Shown here: piece by piece, positions 32,029 through 44,869 of the stretch
Position numbering within the stretch: the first letter of the stretch is position 1
Layout of the letters: the number at the start of each line of letters is the position of its first letter
NCBI RefSeq assembly: GCF_035222275.1
Contig: NC_085881.1
Location: forward strand, 4,650,001 to 4,714,000
Length of the DNA stretch: 64,000 nucleotides
Origin: Podospora bellae-mahoneyi
Taxonomy: Eukaryota; Ascomycota; Sordariomycetes; Sordariales; Podosporaceae
Direction: 5' to 3'
The notes under the pieces: generated by a model
What the model was told of the DNA's origin: nothing
The model's database searches: none
What the model saw: only the letters and a program-made list of their open reading frames with translations
Made by a program: the position numbers and the translations under genes

Positions 32029-33663
32029 TTATAAGACAGCCTTGGGCATAAACTTCATAGCCTGCCTGACACCCAAATCACCAAGAACCTCCTCGGCACC
32101 GCCCAGGATGGAGTCAAACTTGTACGTCCTGTTGAAGTTCTCAATCACGCGGCCCATGCCGGTCTGGGTCAAACCGCGACCACCCCAGATCTGGACGGCC
32201 TCGTCGGCGATCTCGTGGGCGGCGCGGGTGCAAGACATCTTGAGGAGGGCGATGGGGCCGCCCATGTGCTTGGCTTGTTGGGAGTAGGACATGTTGCACA
32301 TTTGGTAACTAATGATGACACAAAAGTTAGTGGGATGTTGTGGACAGATAGGTGGGGAAAGGGGGGAAAGGGTCGCTTACGTGATGGTCTCCAGCCAGGA
32401 CTGGTGAGACTCGCAAAGGGCAATCATCTTAGCGAGCTTCTGGCGAATGACGGGCTGGTCGATGAGCCTCTTCTTGAAGACGATTCTCTGGTGAGCCCAC
32501 TTGAGGCACTCCTCCGTCACGAGACGCATGTAGCGGATGGTGGCGCAGGCCATGGTCCACCGCTCGTGGTTGAAGTTGGAGAGGATGACATAGATGCCTT
32601 TGTTCTCCTCACCCAACAGGTTCTCGACAGGGACCTTGACGTTGTCAAAGGTGATGTAGGCGGTGCCGGCAGCGGGGGAGTACGAGGTCTTAATGGGCTT
32701 GGTCTCAACGCCCTCGCCGCGGGGGATGAGGAGCACCGACAAGCCCTTGCCGGTGTTGACACCGGTGACGAAGTAGTCAGAGAAGACACCGTTGGTGATC
32801 CACTTCTTGGTGCCGTTGACAATGTAGTGCTTGCCGTCGGGGGTCTTCTTGGCGGTGGTGCGGAGGCCGGCAACGTCGGAGCCAGCAAAGGCTTCGGTGA
32901 TGGCGAGGCAGATCTTCTTCTTGCCAGAGAAGCACTCCTCCTCGACCTTGGCCTTGAGGGCGGGGTTCTTGTGGCCGTAGTTGAGAACGCAGGTGAGACC
33001 AATGACCATACCGGCCATGTTGCCGTCCTGGAAGCCGCGGCAGGCAGCGCGGACAGCCTCCTGGGAGCAAATCATGTCGTGGAAGTAGTCAAACTCCTTG
33101 CCGTCGACGGCACCATCGAGGAGGTTGACACCGTGGAGGTGCTTGCCGGGGCCCATTCTCATGTGGAGGACACCAGCCTTGGACATGCGGTCGATAAGCT
33201 CCTGGGAGACGATCTCGCCGGAGCGCTCCTTCTCGAGAGCCTCGGGGGTGATGTACTTGTCGGTGAAGATGCGCATGGCCTTCTGGAGCTTGCGGTGGCT
33301 GTCCTTGAAGTAGGGGGACTTGAACTGGGGGGTGAGCCAGAGGGGCTCGGCATATGGGACGGTGGAAAGATCGCCAGCTTGGGGGGTGATGATGGACTGC
33401 TTCTCGCCCTCGATGGTGCCGATGGCAAGGTCGGAGTACTTCTGGAGAACCTCGTGTCTGTGAAGGTTGTAGAAAGCGGCAGTGGCATCGGTGCCGGCAA
33501 CCTGACGGAGGACAGCCTCACCACCGGGGTGGGCATCTAGGAACTCGGAAACATCGTATACGACGGTGTCAATGACGAACCAGACGCTATCTTCGGTGTT
33601 GTGCTTGGCGACCTCGGCGCGGGTGAAGGTCTTGGAGGGGACCTCGAGGACGGACGAGGACAT
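32029..33663 (-). CDS. Cytochrome b5-acyl-CoA dehydrogenase fusion
   Basis: 520 aa from exons 32381-33663 and 32029-32308, with a 72-nt intron. Residues about 10-85 are a cytochrome b5 heme domain with HPGG (His45) and a second ligand in NLHRHE (most likely His68). A short linker leads to a full acyl-CoA dehydrogenase: the N-terminal helical domain, the signature ITEAFAGSDVAGLRT, the beta domain VNGTKKWITNG, and the C-terminal helical domain ending QIWGGRGLTQTG and SILGGAEEVLGDLGVRQ. The MCAD-type catalytic Glu position reads Gly (LGGA), while a Glu is present in FNHERW (Glu367) at the place used by the LCAD/isovaleryl-CoA dehydrogenase group. The fused heme suggests electron transfer to or from the FAD within one chain. 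There is no clear targeting signal. Substrate is unknown. Confidence 0.94.
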
Positions 33664-35612
33664 GTTGATGGTTGTTGGTTGATCTTCGAGGGTTTCGAAA
33701 TACAGAAAAGGGAGGGTATCACAGAGATGGATGGTGGAACAAGAAGCGGTGCCGCTGTCGCAAAGATCAAGACACACGGGAGAAACCTAAACAAAGAAAC
33801 TGGTATCAACGAGGAAGAGAGGTTCACACAAGAAGAACAGGGAACAATGGGTTGAGGAAGGCCACCATGTGGTTTTTATTCAGATCTTGGGCCCAGCAAC
33901 CTCCAGGCCATCATCACCTGGACCAGGGGGCATTCCTCCCCAATTGACCGCGGGTCACTGGACTTGATTCGGCAGGTTGTCGCCCATGTTGTTGGACGAC
34001 CTCGGCTTTGGAAGCTGGGCTGGGCCGGGGCCCTGGAATGTGGGGAATGCTCCAAAATCAGCATTGCATTGCCTGTGATTGGCTGTGTCTCTAAGCCCGT
34101 GCCAAGACTCTTCCAGGTCATCTTGAGCTTGCGCTGTGCGGAGCATGTGATGCTGCGTCGATGCTGCGGCACTCGGCCTGCGGATTGGAACTTCCGAGAC
34201 GGCGCCATGACTCGGTTTCTTCAAAGACCATTGCCAGCTCAGAATCGGCGAGGATTCTCTGCCATTTTCAGGGGAATTCTGCCGAAATACTTCACGGAAC
34301 CTTGTCAGACACGCTGTTTGGTGTCTTTTTTCCCCGCGGGGAACCCTCGCAGGGGGGCTCAAGCCAGCCGTCGGCAAGTGTCGTCATCGACGACCGGCAG
34401 CGTGGGGTTGCGACAGGGATTAACCACAAATCAGCCAGTGGTTACACGCCTGTTTGGGTTTGCGGACGACCTCTTTCGAGCTGTTGAAGAGCCTCAATTG
34501 TTTCTCAACCCATATCCCGTTGGTCTTCCTCAAATGTCAAGGTTTCAGCCTGGGAGCGGTGTTTCCTCGAGTCCCGTTTCCGTTGTTGCATTTGCTCCAC
34601 GCAACCCCGCGTTGACCTTGCCTTATGCCCCCACCGTCGAACAGCTTGTTGCGGGTGCCTCGGGCGATATTGAACGACAGGTCCAAATCGAGTGTTTCGA
34701 TAAAGACCACAGCTGTGTTTTATCTCTTGTACCTTGTTTCTCTTTTCTAGGGAGATACACGCCAACATTCATCATCAGAGGTGGAAATCTCATGTTTCTG
34801 GCTTACGGCGACCCTTATCTCTTCCACCTTCATAGGCTTACAAAGTTGCTCGTATTGTAAGTGTTTCTCCATGGCTTGGTGTCATACGTGGTGTCTGTGG
34901 CACACATGGTGAGTGGGACCTCGTGGTTAAGCTCTCCGACCGCATCAGCTGCATGCTCAAGTATCAATGAACTATTGGCTACTTCAGCTTCCAAAAAACT
35001 GCTCTAGACCCAGTGGTCTGGATGTTCCTTTCACCGGTGCTACAGTTGTGTGGGACAGCAATTCACCGGCAGCTTCTTCTTTTGGCTTTCCGAGAGAAGA
35101 TACTGCACTTTCTAGATTACCTGTCCACCACTGACGAGGGTTCGTTGCTGAACCCCTCATAACCCGCTGGTGTGCTCCGACATAATTCGAGGCTCTTATC
35201 GGCGTTTCCATCTGACAAGGAGGACCGATACCACCATCAAAGCCCTCCTTCCAATACTGCAAGGCAGCTTACCTTCCTGACCGACTATGCCTATCTCACC
35301 ATCTGCTTGCACCTTTGCGGCTTTGGTCGAGCAATTTATGAGGCTCAGCATGGCAGGTGCAACTCTTGTTGGCCCAGAAGGCGATTACTCCCAGCCTTTC
35401 CCCGCTGAAATGCCCCCCTCGTGATGTTCATCTCATGAGTATATCTACCCGTCTCCTCGTAGACCATGAGGTGCGGGCTTTTGCTCGACATTCTTTTTTG
35501 TTACCGCCATCATTGTTGCATTCATTCCTACAGACCATCGAGCTTCTAGTAGTTTTACAATACTTCTTGCAGTGTTATCACACTTTCGAGGGTTCCAAAA
35601 AAGCTCACCAAG
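33664..35612. other. Intergenic between divergent ACAD and amine oxidase genes
   Basis: 1.95 kb. It contains a perfect GC-rich palindrome at 34330-34343. It also has a long plus-strand frame without recognisable domains (ATG at 34150, stop 34858-34860) whose stop sits in a GTAAGT donor-like sequence. I do not call a gene here. Confidence 0.5.
34330..34343. promoter_or_regulatory. Palindrome TTCCCCGCGGGGAA, possible carbon-repressor site
   Basis: A perfect 14-bp palindrome containing two overlapping GCGGGG cores on opposite strands. GCGGGG fits the binding consensus of the CreA/CRE-1 (Mig1-type) carbon catabolite repressor. It lies 0.67 kb from the ACAD start and 1.27 kb from the amine oxidase start. 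Function is inference. Confidence 0.35.
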
Positions 35613-37416
35613 ATGGATGCTTACTCGATGTCAATTAGTAGCGCTTCTCGGAGAGTCACCTCGAAGCTGTATCAAGATCTGAAGACAGCCAGGCTTTACA
35701 CTTTTGACAGATCACATAAGGAACTAGGCATCATGGATAGAATCTTACAGGTACCTGTGGTTCATAGTAGAAGCTGGTGTTAATGCCGCTAACTCACTTG
35801 GTAGTTCGAATTTTTGGATCCGAATAGAAAACCACACATTGGGATTGTCGGTGCTGGTTTTGCAGGTCTTCGATGTGCAGATATCCTCATTCGATATGGC
35901 TTCCGAGTGACGATCCTTGAAGCGCGTAATCGCCTCGGCGGCAGGATACATCAAGAAAGGCTCCCCAGCGGCAATCTGATAGACATGGGCGCCAACTGGA
36001 TCCATGGCACTGATGATAACCCGATCCTGGATCTGGCAAAGGAGACCAAGACACACACTGGGGTCTTTGACAGCGAATCGTGTGTTTTTGACGAAGACGG
36101 CACACTTCTATCTGCACAGGAGGGAGAGAAATTCTCAACGGTCATGTGGAATATCATTGAAGAGGCTTTTGAGTACTCTGAGAAGCACGGGACTCAAATA
36201 GACGCGGACAAGACGCTGTTAGACTTCTTCAAGGAGCAAATTCTCAAGCAAATACCCGATACACTAGAGGGATATGAACGACAGAGGAAATTTGTCCTGC
36301 AAATGGCCGATCTTTGGGGGGCTTTTGTTGGCAGTCCAGTTGAGACACAGAGTCTCAAGTTCTTCTGGTTAGAAGAGTGTATTGACGGTGGTAGGACATC
36401 TTCAAGAGCTAACTCGTATCACGCCGACATTGACATTACAACAGAAAATTTGTTTTGCGCTGGGACCTACCACAAAATCCTGGAGAGGGTAGCGAAGCCA
36501 GCTGTTGATGGCGCTGATATTCGATATGGAACGCGGGTATCGGAGATATACGGAAAATCTACATCACCCAATGGAACTCCCAGGGCGAGGACTGCCGATG
36601 GCCAGATACTCGAGTTTGACGAGCTGGTTGTCACCACACCGCTTGGATGGCTCAAACAGAACACCCACGCCTTCCACCCTCCTCTTCCAGATCGACTATC
36701 CAAAGCCATCCAGAATATTGGATACGGGTGCCTAGAGAAGGTCAGTGTCTATCACGACTTTGTCTGCACACATATGACTAACACCCCATTTGTCACAGGT
36801 GTACATCTCCTTCCCAACTGCCTTCTGGCTTACACCTGATGCAAATGGACGGAAAGTCCAAGGATTTTGCCAATGGCTTTCGCCAAACTATTCCAAAGAC
36901 ACCAATCCCGCCGGTTGGACCAACGAGATCGTCGAGCTCGCCTCCATGGGGCCTTCTTCTCATCCGACGCTGCTATTCTACACATACGGCGATGAATCAC
37001 AACATATCACATCCACCTTGCGCTCTCTGCCCTCGCAGAAAGAGAAACTCGACTTTTTGTTCAACTTCTTCAAGCCATACTACTCACGGCTGCCGTCGTA
37101 CGACGAGAACAACCCCGACTGCCACCCTGTAGTTGCGGTAGCCACTGACTGGCTTGGTGATGATTTGGCGGGGAATGGTAGCTATGCCAACTTCCAGAAG
37201 GGGCTCAAGGAGGGCGACAAAGACATCGAGATCATGCGGCAGGGAATATCGGGTGAGGGGATCTGGCTGGCAGGGGAGCACACCGCGCCGTTTGTTGCTC
37301 TGGGGACTGTGACAGGGGCTTACTGGAGCGGGGAGGGGGTTGCAAAGGAGGTGGCGGGGAGTTATGGGAAGAGGATGGCGGAGAAGCTTGGAAAGGAGGA
37401 TGCCATCACCAACTGA
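35613..37416 (+). CDS. Flavin-containing amine oxidase (polyamine oxidase-like)
   Basis: 563 aa from exons 35613-35750, 35805-36740 and 36799-37416 (introns 54 and 58 nt). Exon 1 (MDAYSMSISSASRRV...) is needed because the FAD domain has no ATG of its own. The Rossmann motif is IGIVGAGFAGLRCADILIR (GAGFAG 62-67), followed by the second FAD signature EARNRLGGRI and the amine-oxidase GANWIHG. The C-terminal FAD-contact region reads GIWLAGEHTAPFVALGTVTGAYWSG. The family oxidises polyamines or other amines, releasing an aldehyde and H2O2. There is no N-terminal signal peptide and no PTS1, so the enzyme is probably cytosolic. The exact substrate cannot be read from the sequence. Confidence 0.9.
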
Positions 37417-38596
37417 AGCGTAGTTCATCATGATATCTGTGTCAAAACGGTGGCGGGGAGAGCGAGGTCCAGGCTAATAAGGTAGCGGTTGGTTACATTC
37501 CTGAGCGTCCACAGATTAATTGTTTTGGATAAAGGTAGAGCAATTACCTATTGTAGCTTAGCAACGGCAAGTCACAGCGTTTTGTTTGCTGTCTGGAACT
37601 CCCTGCTGCTGTTGCCTGTGCCTTCTCTGCAGCGCGAGGGCTGCGCTGCTTGCGAAATGGTGAGGCGGGCAGAGTCAAATGACTGCTTTGGTGCAGACGG
37701 TTGCATCTCGAGGAGTCAGCCTGTTGCAAAAGATTCCCCCTAGCCGTGGTAACACCCGCCACGTCGTATTTGTGTGAGCCTCCCACCTGGCCTCTCCCGA
37801 CGATTCAAAACATGCCGGTTTTCAGTTTCCCAGCACCCAGCATAAGGCATCCAGCCTCCGTTCTCTCTTGGAGCTGGTTCCAGCTGGGTCCAGCTGGGAA
37901 GGCCGACCTAAGTGTTATCGGTCTGAGGTCCAGTGCCGGTGTCATGGCGGGGCGCTCCTAGCGAATCCCTAAGGTTGAGAAAGTGGGGCGCCTAAGCTCA
38001 CTCTGTGACTCTCTTCTAGTGGAGGCGTTTTGCTGTATTCGTATCCCTGCCACGCCCAGCACGCTACCGATAAGGCCGATCAACTGATTGGTGTGTGGTT
38101 ACACCCAGAGCTTGTCACGGGTCGTCTCTTGCAAGCTGCTCACCACGTCAACTCACGGCTGTGTTTCTGGTTCCCAGTTGCGCCTCTTGCCTGTGTCTGG
38201 AAACCTTGGAATCCCGGGGGCTTCTTTTTGGTTTGTCCCCTAAAAACCCTAAACAAAGTACACAACACTATCCAGAGAAAGCCTCGGAGGCTTTTTGAAA
38301 ATCTTGTTTCGCTGTGCCCTAACCTTCACCCTTTACACCATCGCTGTCACTGATGATGCTCGCCCCAATATGACCTTGCCCCGCACATCCGCCTCGTCGT
38401 CCCCCAGACAGTTGGACGATTGCATATCGAAGTGCCTGTCAGCTCATCGAACCATCATCCGATCCGATACCCAAACACTGAGATATCCAAACCAGCATAC
38501 TTACCAGACGGTGACGGTGACGGCGACCCGGTGAAACCGCCCCGCACGCGCCGAACGACCGGCATCGCAGATAAGCGATAACGATCATCGCCCATC
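37417..38596. other. Intergenic between amine oxidase and ATG2
   Basis: 1.2 kb. It contains an imperfect duplication of TCCAGCTGGG near 37870-37900 and telo-box-like AAACCCTAAA at 38244-38253, about 345 bp before the ATG2 start. No gene is recognised. Confidence 0.55.
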
Positions 38597-41500
38597 ATGG
38601 CGTCTTTCTTTCCGTCGTTTCGCCAGTCGCGGATGCCCAAGCGGCTGCTTCGGTTCGCCCTGGCACGGCTAGACGTTCTGGACGAGACAGCGCTTGACTT
38701 GGAGAACCTTGATTTTGCCGTTGGAACAAACACGGTCCTGGAATTCCGAGATGTCGGGCTCGTACTCCAGGTACGCACCTGCCGCCTAGTTTTGATGCTG
38801 ACCTTGATGATACTTTCGTAACATGTTGCAAGGGCTGTCTATCCTAACATGTCGTAATGTGAAATAGAAACTGGAGAAGCTCTTGGGGCTCCCTCCAACC
38901 TTTTCGATCCAGAAAGCCAAGATCCTCGTCTTGCGAGTTACGATTCCCATGAACATCTTCACAAGCCCGATCATAGCCGAGGTCGATGGTGTTGATGTCC
39001 AGCTCAAGATTATGTCGCAACAGGAGGTGGAACAGCAGCGGTCAAAGAAGAGAAGGAGATGGCGGGCCACTGATGATGTCGTTCCGACTGCTGCCGACCT
39101 TGCGCAGTCGTTCCTGGAAACACAGCCGGTATCAGAGAAGAAAGAGCTGGAACAGGCACTTGTTGCGGAATCGCAGGACCTCGGAGCTTCAGTAACCATG
39201 AGTGAACCTGAGAGTGATGACGAGTCGTCGTTCGGTACCGGCCAAGCTCTGTCACTGCCTGCTTTCATGACCGACTTCCTCCAGGGCATTGTCGACAGAA
39301 TGCAAGTTCGGATACATGGTGTTTCATTCCAGGTTGATACCGAAGTGCCACTGGACGCAAACTCTCAGCCCCCTGAGTTGGTCACTTTTCGACTTTCGCT
39401 GGATAAGGTGGATGTGGAAGGTGTCACTACATCAGCAGATGATGCTGAGGGCGGTCCAGAGATTGTTCACAAGGAGGGCAAACGGCATATTCTTCTGGAC
39501 AACATCCGAGCGTTCCTGATCACCGAGGCAAATGTGTTCTCGTCATTAGTACCATCCCCTACGATGCTATCTTCTCAAGGATCAGCCCAGTCTCCGGAAG
39601 CAACTGAGGCCCCGTCATTTCCAACTCCCGGCGCCAATCTGGCAGACAGCATAAGCTCTGCGTCGGTAACTTTGGATGATTTTGCGCAACTTCAGGCTCA
39701 GATGCACGATAGCGAGGCGGCGCTGAATATCCCCTACGAGTTTGACCAACCTAATACGTTTGTTGAATATGCAGAGCCGAATTCGCCTGGTTCCACACCC
39801 CGGGCATCTCTTTACCAAGATATGGCAGGCCTTGGTCTTCAGGAGCACGCCAAGTCTACGCTTGTAGAGCCGGGGACTTCAAGCTGGTCTGCTCCGGAGA
39901 GAGAGGCACAGTCAGAGCCTTTTCTCCGGCCTCCAGAAGGCTTCCCACTTGGTTCGTCGGTCTCTCCCGCTGGCTCTGTGCACTCAGAGGCTGCTAGTAG
40001 CGAATCTAGTGGCGGAGCCGAAGACCTTACGCAATCCCATCTCTACAGCCACGAGGAAGCTGAGAGCATGTACATGAGTGCTTTCTCACATACAGGTTCG
40101 GTAAAGCTACGCGGAGCAATGCCCGGATCTTGGGATGAGCAAGAGTCCGTGTCATCGGGGGGAAAATCCGACGCCGCTGGCCCATCATCTGCACAACCCC
40201 AGAATTCACCCCCCCCAGAAACACAGGGTGGACGGTTCTACAACGAGACTGGACAACCGCCAGACCAGTCCTCTCTATCCCCCCAAGGCACATCGCCAAT
40301 ATCAACGCGAAGTCCCGTTGCCGAATTCTCAGAAGATCACAATCTAGGCCAAGAACCAGAGCGTCACCAAGATGACATCCCGACGCCTCGTGGACCTACC
40401 AGATTAGTGAAAGAAGTCGTTTCACTAAGCTCCATATCGGTCTATCTACCATCAAATCACAAGCACCTACACGTCACGACTCCTGACCTCGCAAGCACTA
40501 CCCCAAATCTCCCAGGAGCATTTTCGGTCCACTCACCTGAACCACTGAGCCCCTCGTCACCCGTTTCCGAAACCCCGGCTGAACACCCGCCTCTTGACCC
40601 ATCTATTGAGGTTATCCTGAAGCCGATAGAGGTGCGGTTTGATGCCTCGATTGGGTTTCTTTTAGCCATGGTGGTGAGCCGCCTGCTGGAAGCAGTGCAA
40701 ACATGCGAAACCACCAATACAGCTCCGTCCAGGTCAGACTCTAAGCCTGCTCTGGACCTCAAACTCGTAGTGGAAGGTCTATCATTCCAATTTTTGGAGA
40801 AACTTGCAGGTATTGCCGACACGGCACAGAGACATTTCGGGAAGCGGTCACCGGACTTTGCGTCCGATGTCCTCCTGCAAGCAAATTTGAGGGGAATCAA
40901 AGCTTCGCTCTCAAGCGCTGGCTCCGACATGGAAGCCGATATGGCTATTGAAAAGCTCACATTTGGGTATGCCAATGACCAGATTATATCGTTTGATCGA
41001 TCCGTTCAAATGTATGAATCTATGGCTGCCAGCACTCTCTTGTCTGCGGGACAGGATATCTCAGTCAAGCTCACCAAGAGCTCTGGAAGGTCGAGCCTCA
41101 AAGTTAACACACTTCCTCTACATGTCAAACTCGATCTCCCAAAGTTGGATGAAACATTCAGCTGGTTTGGAGGCTTGAGCAGCTTCCTCAACATGGGCTC
41201 TTCGATCACCTCGAATCCTCCAAAGAGCACAACTGTTGCGCCGCAGAAGCCCAAGGGTGTTCGATTCGAAACCCCGAGTTCGGATGATCGACCTGTCAGT
41301 TCAGGTGACAAGGCTGAGATGCGCATCAATGGGATCCGGCTGGATGTTATCGGGAGAGACTGTAGCATGACCCTTGACACCAGCGCTCTCAAGTTGATCA
41401 ACAGGGGAGAAGGCCTCGGTGTGCACTTCAGCAAGATACAGCTGGCAGGGCCATATATTCGCAATTCCCAAGCTGCAGCTCCCATCATTGCCAAAATTGT

Positions 41501-44500
41501 GGACACCCGGATCGAGTTTGTCATGGCGCCGCGGGAACAAGATCTTGAGAGGCTTGTTGAACTCATCACTCCGTCACAGAGCAAGTTTGACAAGGGCGGG
41601 GATGAGATCATGGTTGACATGCTCATTCGCCAACGGCGAAAGGGGTCGGTTCTGAACTTGACCGTCGGCAAAGTCAATGTCAATGTGGGCAGACTTCAGC
41701 AGCTCAGCTGTCTACCCAGCCTGGCAGAGGATCTTGCCAAACTCGGGACTGTTGCCAAGTATCTGCCCGAAGATGACCGGCCCGGGTTGCTCTCTTTTAT
41801 TCATGTCAAGAGCTTTGAAGGCGCTGTCGACATTGGTGGACGTTTTGGAGCGGTTCAAGCAGCCATTGCAGACCTGGAGGTGGCTCACATCACGGTTCCT
41901 ACTCTAGTTGCTGTTGCTGTGACAGGTATCACTGTCACAAGAAACCAGGTCGAGGACCTTGTGACGACACCACCAAATCCCGCAACGGCCTCGTCACCAA
42001 AGCCGCCTGTTCTGAGGATGAGAATGGTGGATGATATTGAGCCGGTCCTCAAAGTCAGGCTGAACGGGCTGAATGTCGAGTACAGAGTGCCTACTATCAT
42101 GGCCATCTTGCAGCTTTCGGAGGATGCCACACCGCAAGACTACGAGGCTAGCCTTGCAGCCTCGGTCGCCAATCTTGGTGATCACGCTCATACCGCCATC
42201 AAGGGCTCACTAGCTGGTTCAGCATCGTCGGGACAAGAATACAGTGCAAAGCCCATCAAAGTCGACGTTGCTTTCGAGGACTGTCTGATTGGCCTGAACC
42301 CTCTCGGCCCGCCATCCAAGTTGATTCTTGCGCTGACGACAGCATCGCTTGAGGTGGTACCCGGAAAAGACGAGAGTGTACATGCCGTCCTGGAGATGGA
42401 TAAGGCATCCATTCTGCTCATTGATGATGTCACGGTATTGGACACGCCTGGGGCACCGTTTGCTTCGAAGCGACGGCCCAAAGTCATTCCTACACCGCAA
42501 ATTACCGAGCTATGTTCCAAGGGTTTTGTGCACATCAGCCAAATCTCCAAGGCTCAGGCTGTCGTGAACACAACCAAGGATAAGAACGGCGATTCGCAGT
42601 TGGAGGTCGAACTACGTGACAAGCTTCTGGTCATGGAGACGTGTGCCGACTCAACTCACACTCTGATTGCTTTAGCAAACGCTCTAACTCCGCCTACACC
42701 GCCGAGCAAGGAGGTCAAGTATAAGACATCGATTGTTCCGGTGGAAGATCTGCTGGCTTCCATCACTCACGACGCGTTTGGCCGCGCTGAGGGTGATTAT
42801 GACTTTGATAATGATTTTCTTCCTGTTGCTGGAGAGCACAGCGGCGAGATGGATAGTGAGCATGACTATTATGGCGGACCAAACGATAGCCCCCTCAACA
42901 TGGACTCTCAGTTTTACGACGACGAGGTTATCCACGAAGAGCTTTTCGATGCCACTGCTCAATCGCTTGACTTGTCAAAAACCAGGGTTGAGGAGACGAA
43001 CGATGGTGTCTTGCTCAGCACTGCTAGCCTGAGCACCGACAATAGCACAGACAATAGCAGCGGGCGTCTCTCAGTCGAAGAAGGGTTCTTTGAGAAGAAG
43101 GAGTCGGCTGTCAAGGGCACAGCGCACCGGTGGAACTCTAAGAAGAACAAGTATGATGATGGTAACGACACCAAGATTCAACGAAGCCCGCTCAAGCTTG
43201 GTGTGCGTGATGTCCATCTTATTTGGCACCTGTATGACGGCTATGATTGGGTGCGGACTCGAGAAGTCATCGCCAAGGCGGTCAAGGAAGTTGAGAACAA
43301 GGCATACGAGAAGCGGACCAAGGCTGAACGCAAGGATGACTTGGATGAAGAAGAGATTGTGGGTGACTTCCTTTTCAATTCGGTGTACATTGGAATTCCA
43401 GTCACTCGGGATCCAAAGGAGCTGGCCGCCGCCATCAACCAGGAATTGGGGGATGGAAACGATACTGAGTCGGTCGCCACCACGGCCTTCACAACCTCCA
43501 CCATTCGCCCTGCTGGCAAGCATCACCACGCTAGGTCCAAGAGCCTAAAATTGGGCAGGAGCAAGGATCACAAGATCACATTTGAGCTCAATGGTGTGAA
43601 TGTGGACTTGGTCACCTTCCCACCTGATTCTGGGGAGACAGTCAGCTCCATCGATGTCCGTGTCCGCGACCTGGTCGTTTTCGACCATGTGGCTACTTCC
43701 ACGTGGAAGAAGTTTGTCACATACGACGAGGATGCGGGTGACAGACAGGAGGGCGCAAATATGGCCCACATCGAACTTCTCAACACAAAGCCTGTGCCCT
43801 CTATGCCGGCTTCTGAAATTGTCTTGAAGGTCAGCATTCTGCCTCTTCGTCTTCACGTCGATCAGGATGCGCTGGACTTTATCACACGGTTCTTTGAGTT
43901 CAAGGACGACTCGACGCCTGTTCACGCCTCTCCAAGTGATGTGCCCTTCATCCAGCGTGCCGAGGTCAACGACGTCCCTGTCAGGTTGGATTTCAAGCCA
44001 AAGCGGGTCGACTATGCTGGTCTCAGATCAGGCCATACGACTGAGTTCATGAACTTCTTGATCCTGGAGGACTCCCGCTTGGTTCTTCGCCATGTTATTC
44101 TTTACGGCATCGCCGGATTTGACAAGCTTGGAAAGCAGCTCAACGACATTTGGACGGACAATGTCAAGCGCACACAGCTTCCTGGTGTTTTGGCTGGTCT
44201 GGCACCAGTCCGCTCTCTTGTGAACGCCGGCAGCGGCTTCCGTGAGCTGATTGAGATTCCCATCAAGGAATATCAGAAAGACGGGCGCATTGTCCGCAGC
44301 ATTAGGAAGGGTGCGACCCGTTTTGCAAAGACGACTGGTACAGAGGTGGTGAAGCTGGGCGCCAAACTCGCCATCGGGACACAGTACGCACTTCAAGGAG
44401 CCGAGGGCATGTTGGTTAACAAGCCAGCTGGAGAGTCAAGTAGCTCCGCGGCTCCCATTGCCATCGACGATTGGGACGAGGGAGATGAGTACGAAGCCGA

Positions 44501-44869
44501 AGAGGAGACGACCAACCGGCAGGTCAGCCTGTACGCGAACCAGCCGCTTGGTATTCTCCAGGGCGTGCGAGGCGCCTATTCGAGCCTGGCCAGGGACCTG
44601 GCGGTGGCAAGGGACGCAATCATTGCGGTGCCGGCCGAGGTGATGGAGAGCACGAACGCTCAGGGGGCGGCCAAGGCTGTGCTGAAGCGGGCACCGACGA
44701 TTATCTTCCGGCCTGCCATTGGTGCTACCAAGGCCATTGGACAAACTCTGCTGGGCGCGACGAACAGTCTCGACCCGGCGAACAGGAGACGGGCGGAGGC
44801 GGTGAGTTTTCTTGGCTGATACTACAGTGAAACAGGTTGCTGACTTTGTGACAGAAATACAAGAAATAA
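38597..44869 (+). CDS. ATG2: Autophagy-related lipid-transfer protein ATG2
   Basis: 2040 aa from exons 38597-38770, 38868-44801 and 44855-44869. Introns are 97 and 53 nt, and the last exon encodes only KYKK and the stop. The N-terminus ([27 protein letters not shown]) is the chorein_N region that scoops lipid from the ER. A long Ser/Pro-rich disordered insert spans roughly residues 230-560. The middle consists of beta-rich repeating-groove segments. The conserved C-terminal ATG_C region begins near residue 1780 ([39 protein letters not shown]) and ends with amphipathic stretches ([12 protein letters not shown]). ATG2 bridges ER and phagophore with Atg9 and Atg18, transferring phospholipids for autophagosome growth. 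Size is in the normal fungal range. Confidence 0.96.

Noticed and set aside
32215-33540. 441-codon open frame on the plus strand
   Set aside because: It is antisense to the ACAD exon. The gene's strong C-ending codon use removes stops from the opposite strand, and the product is a repetitive Gly/Val/Leu/Asp sequence with no domain.
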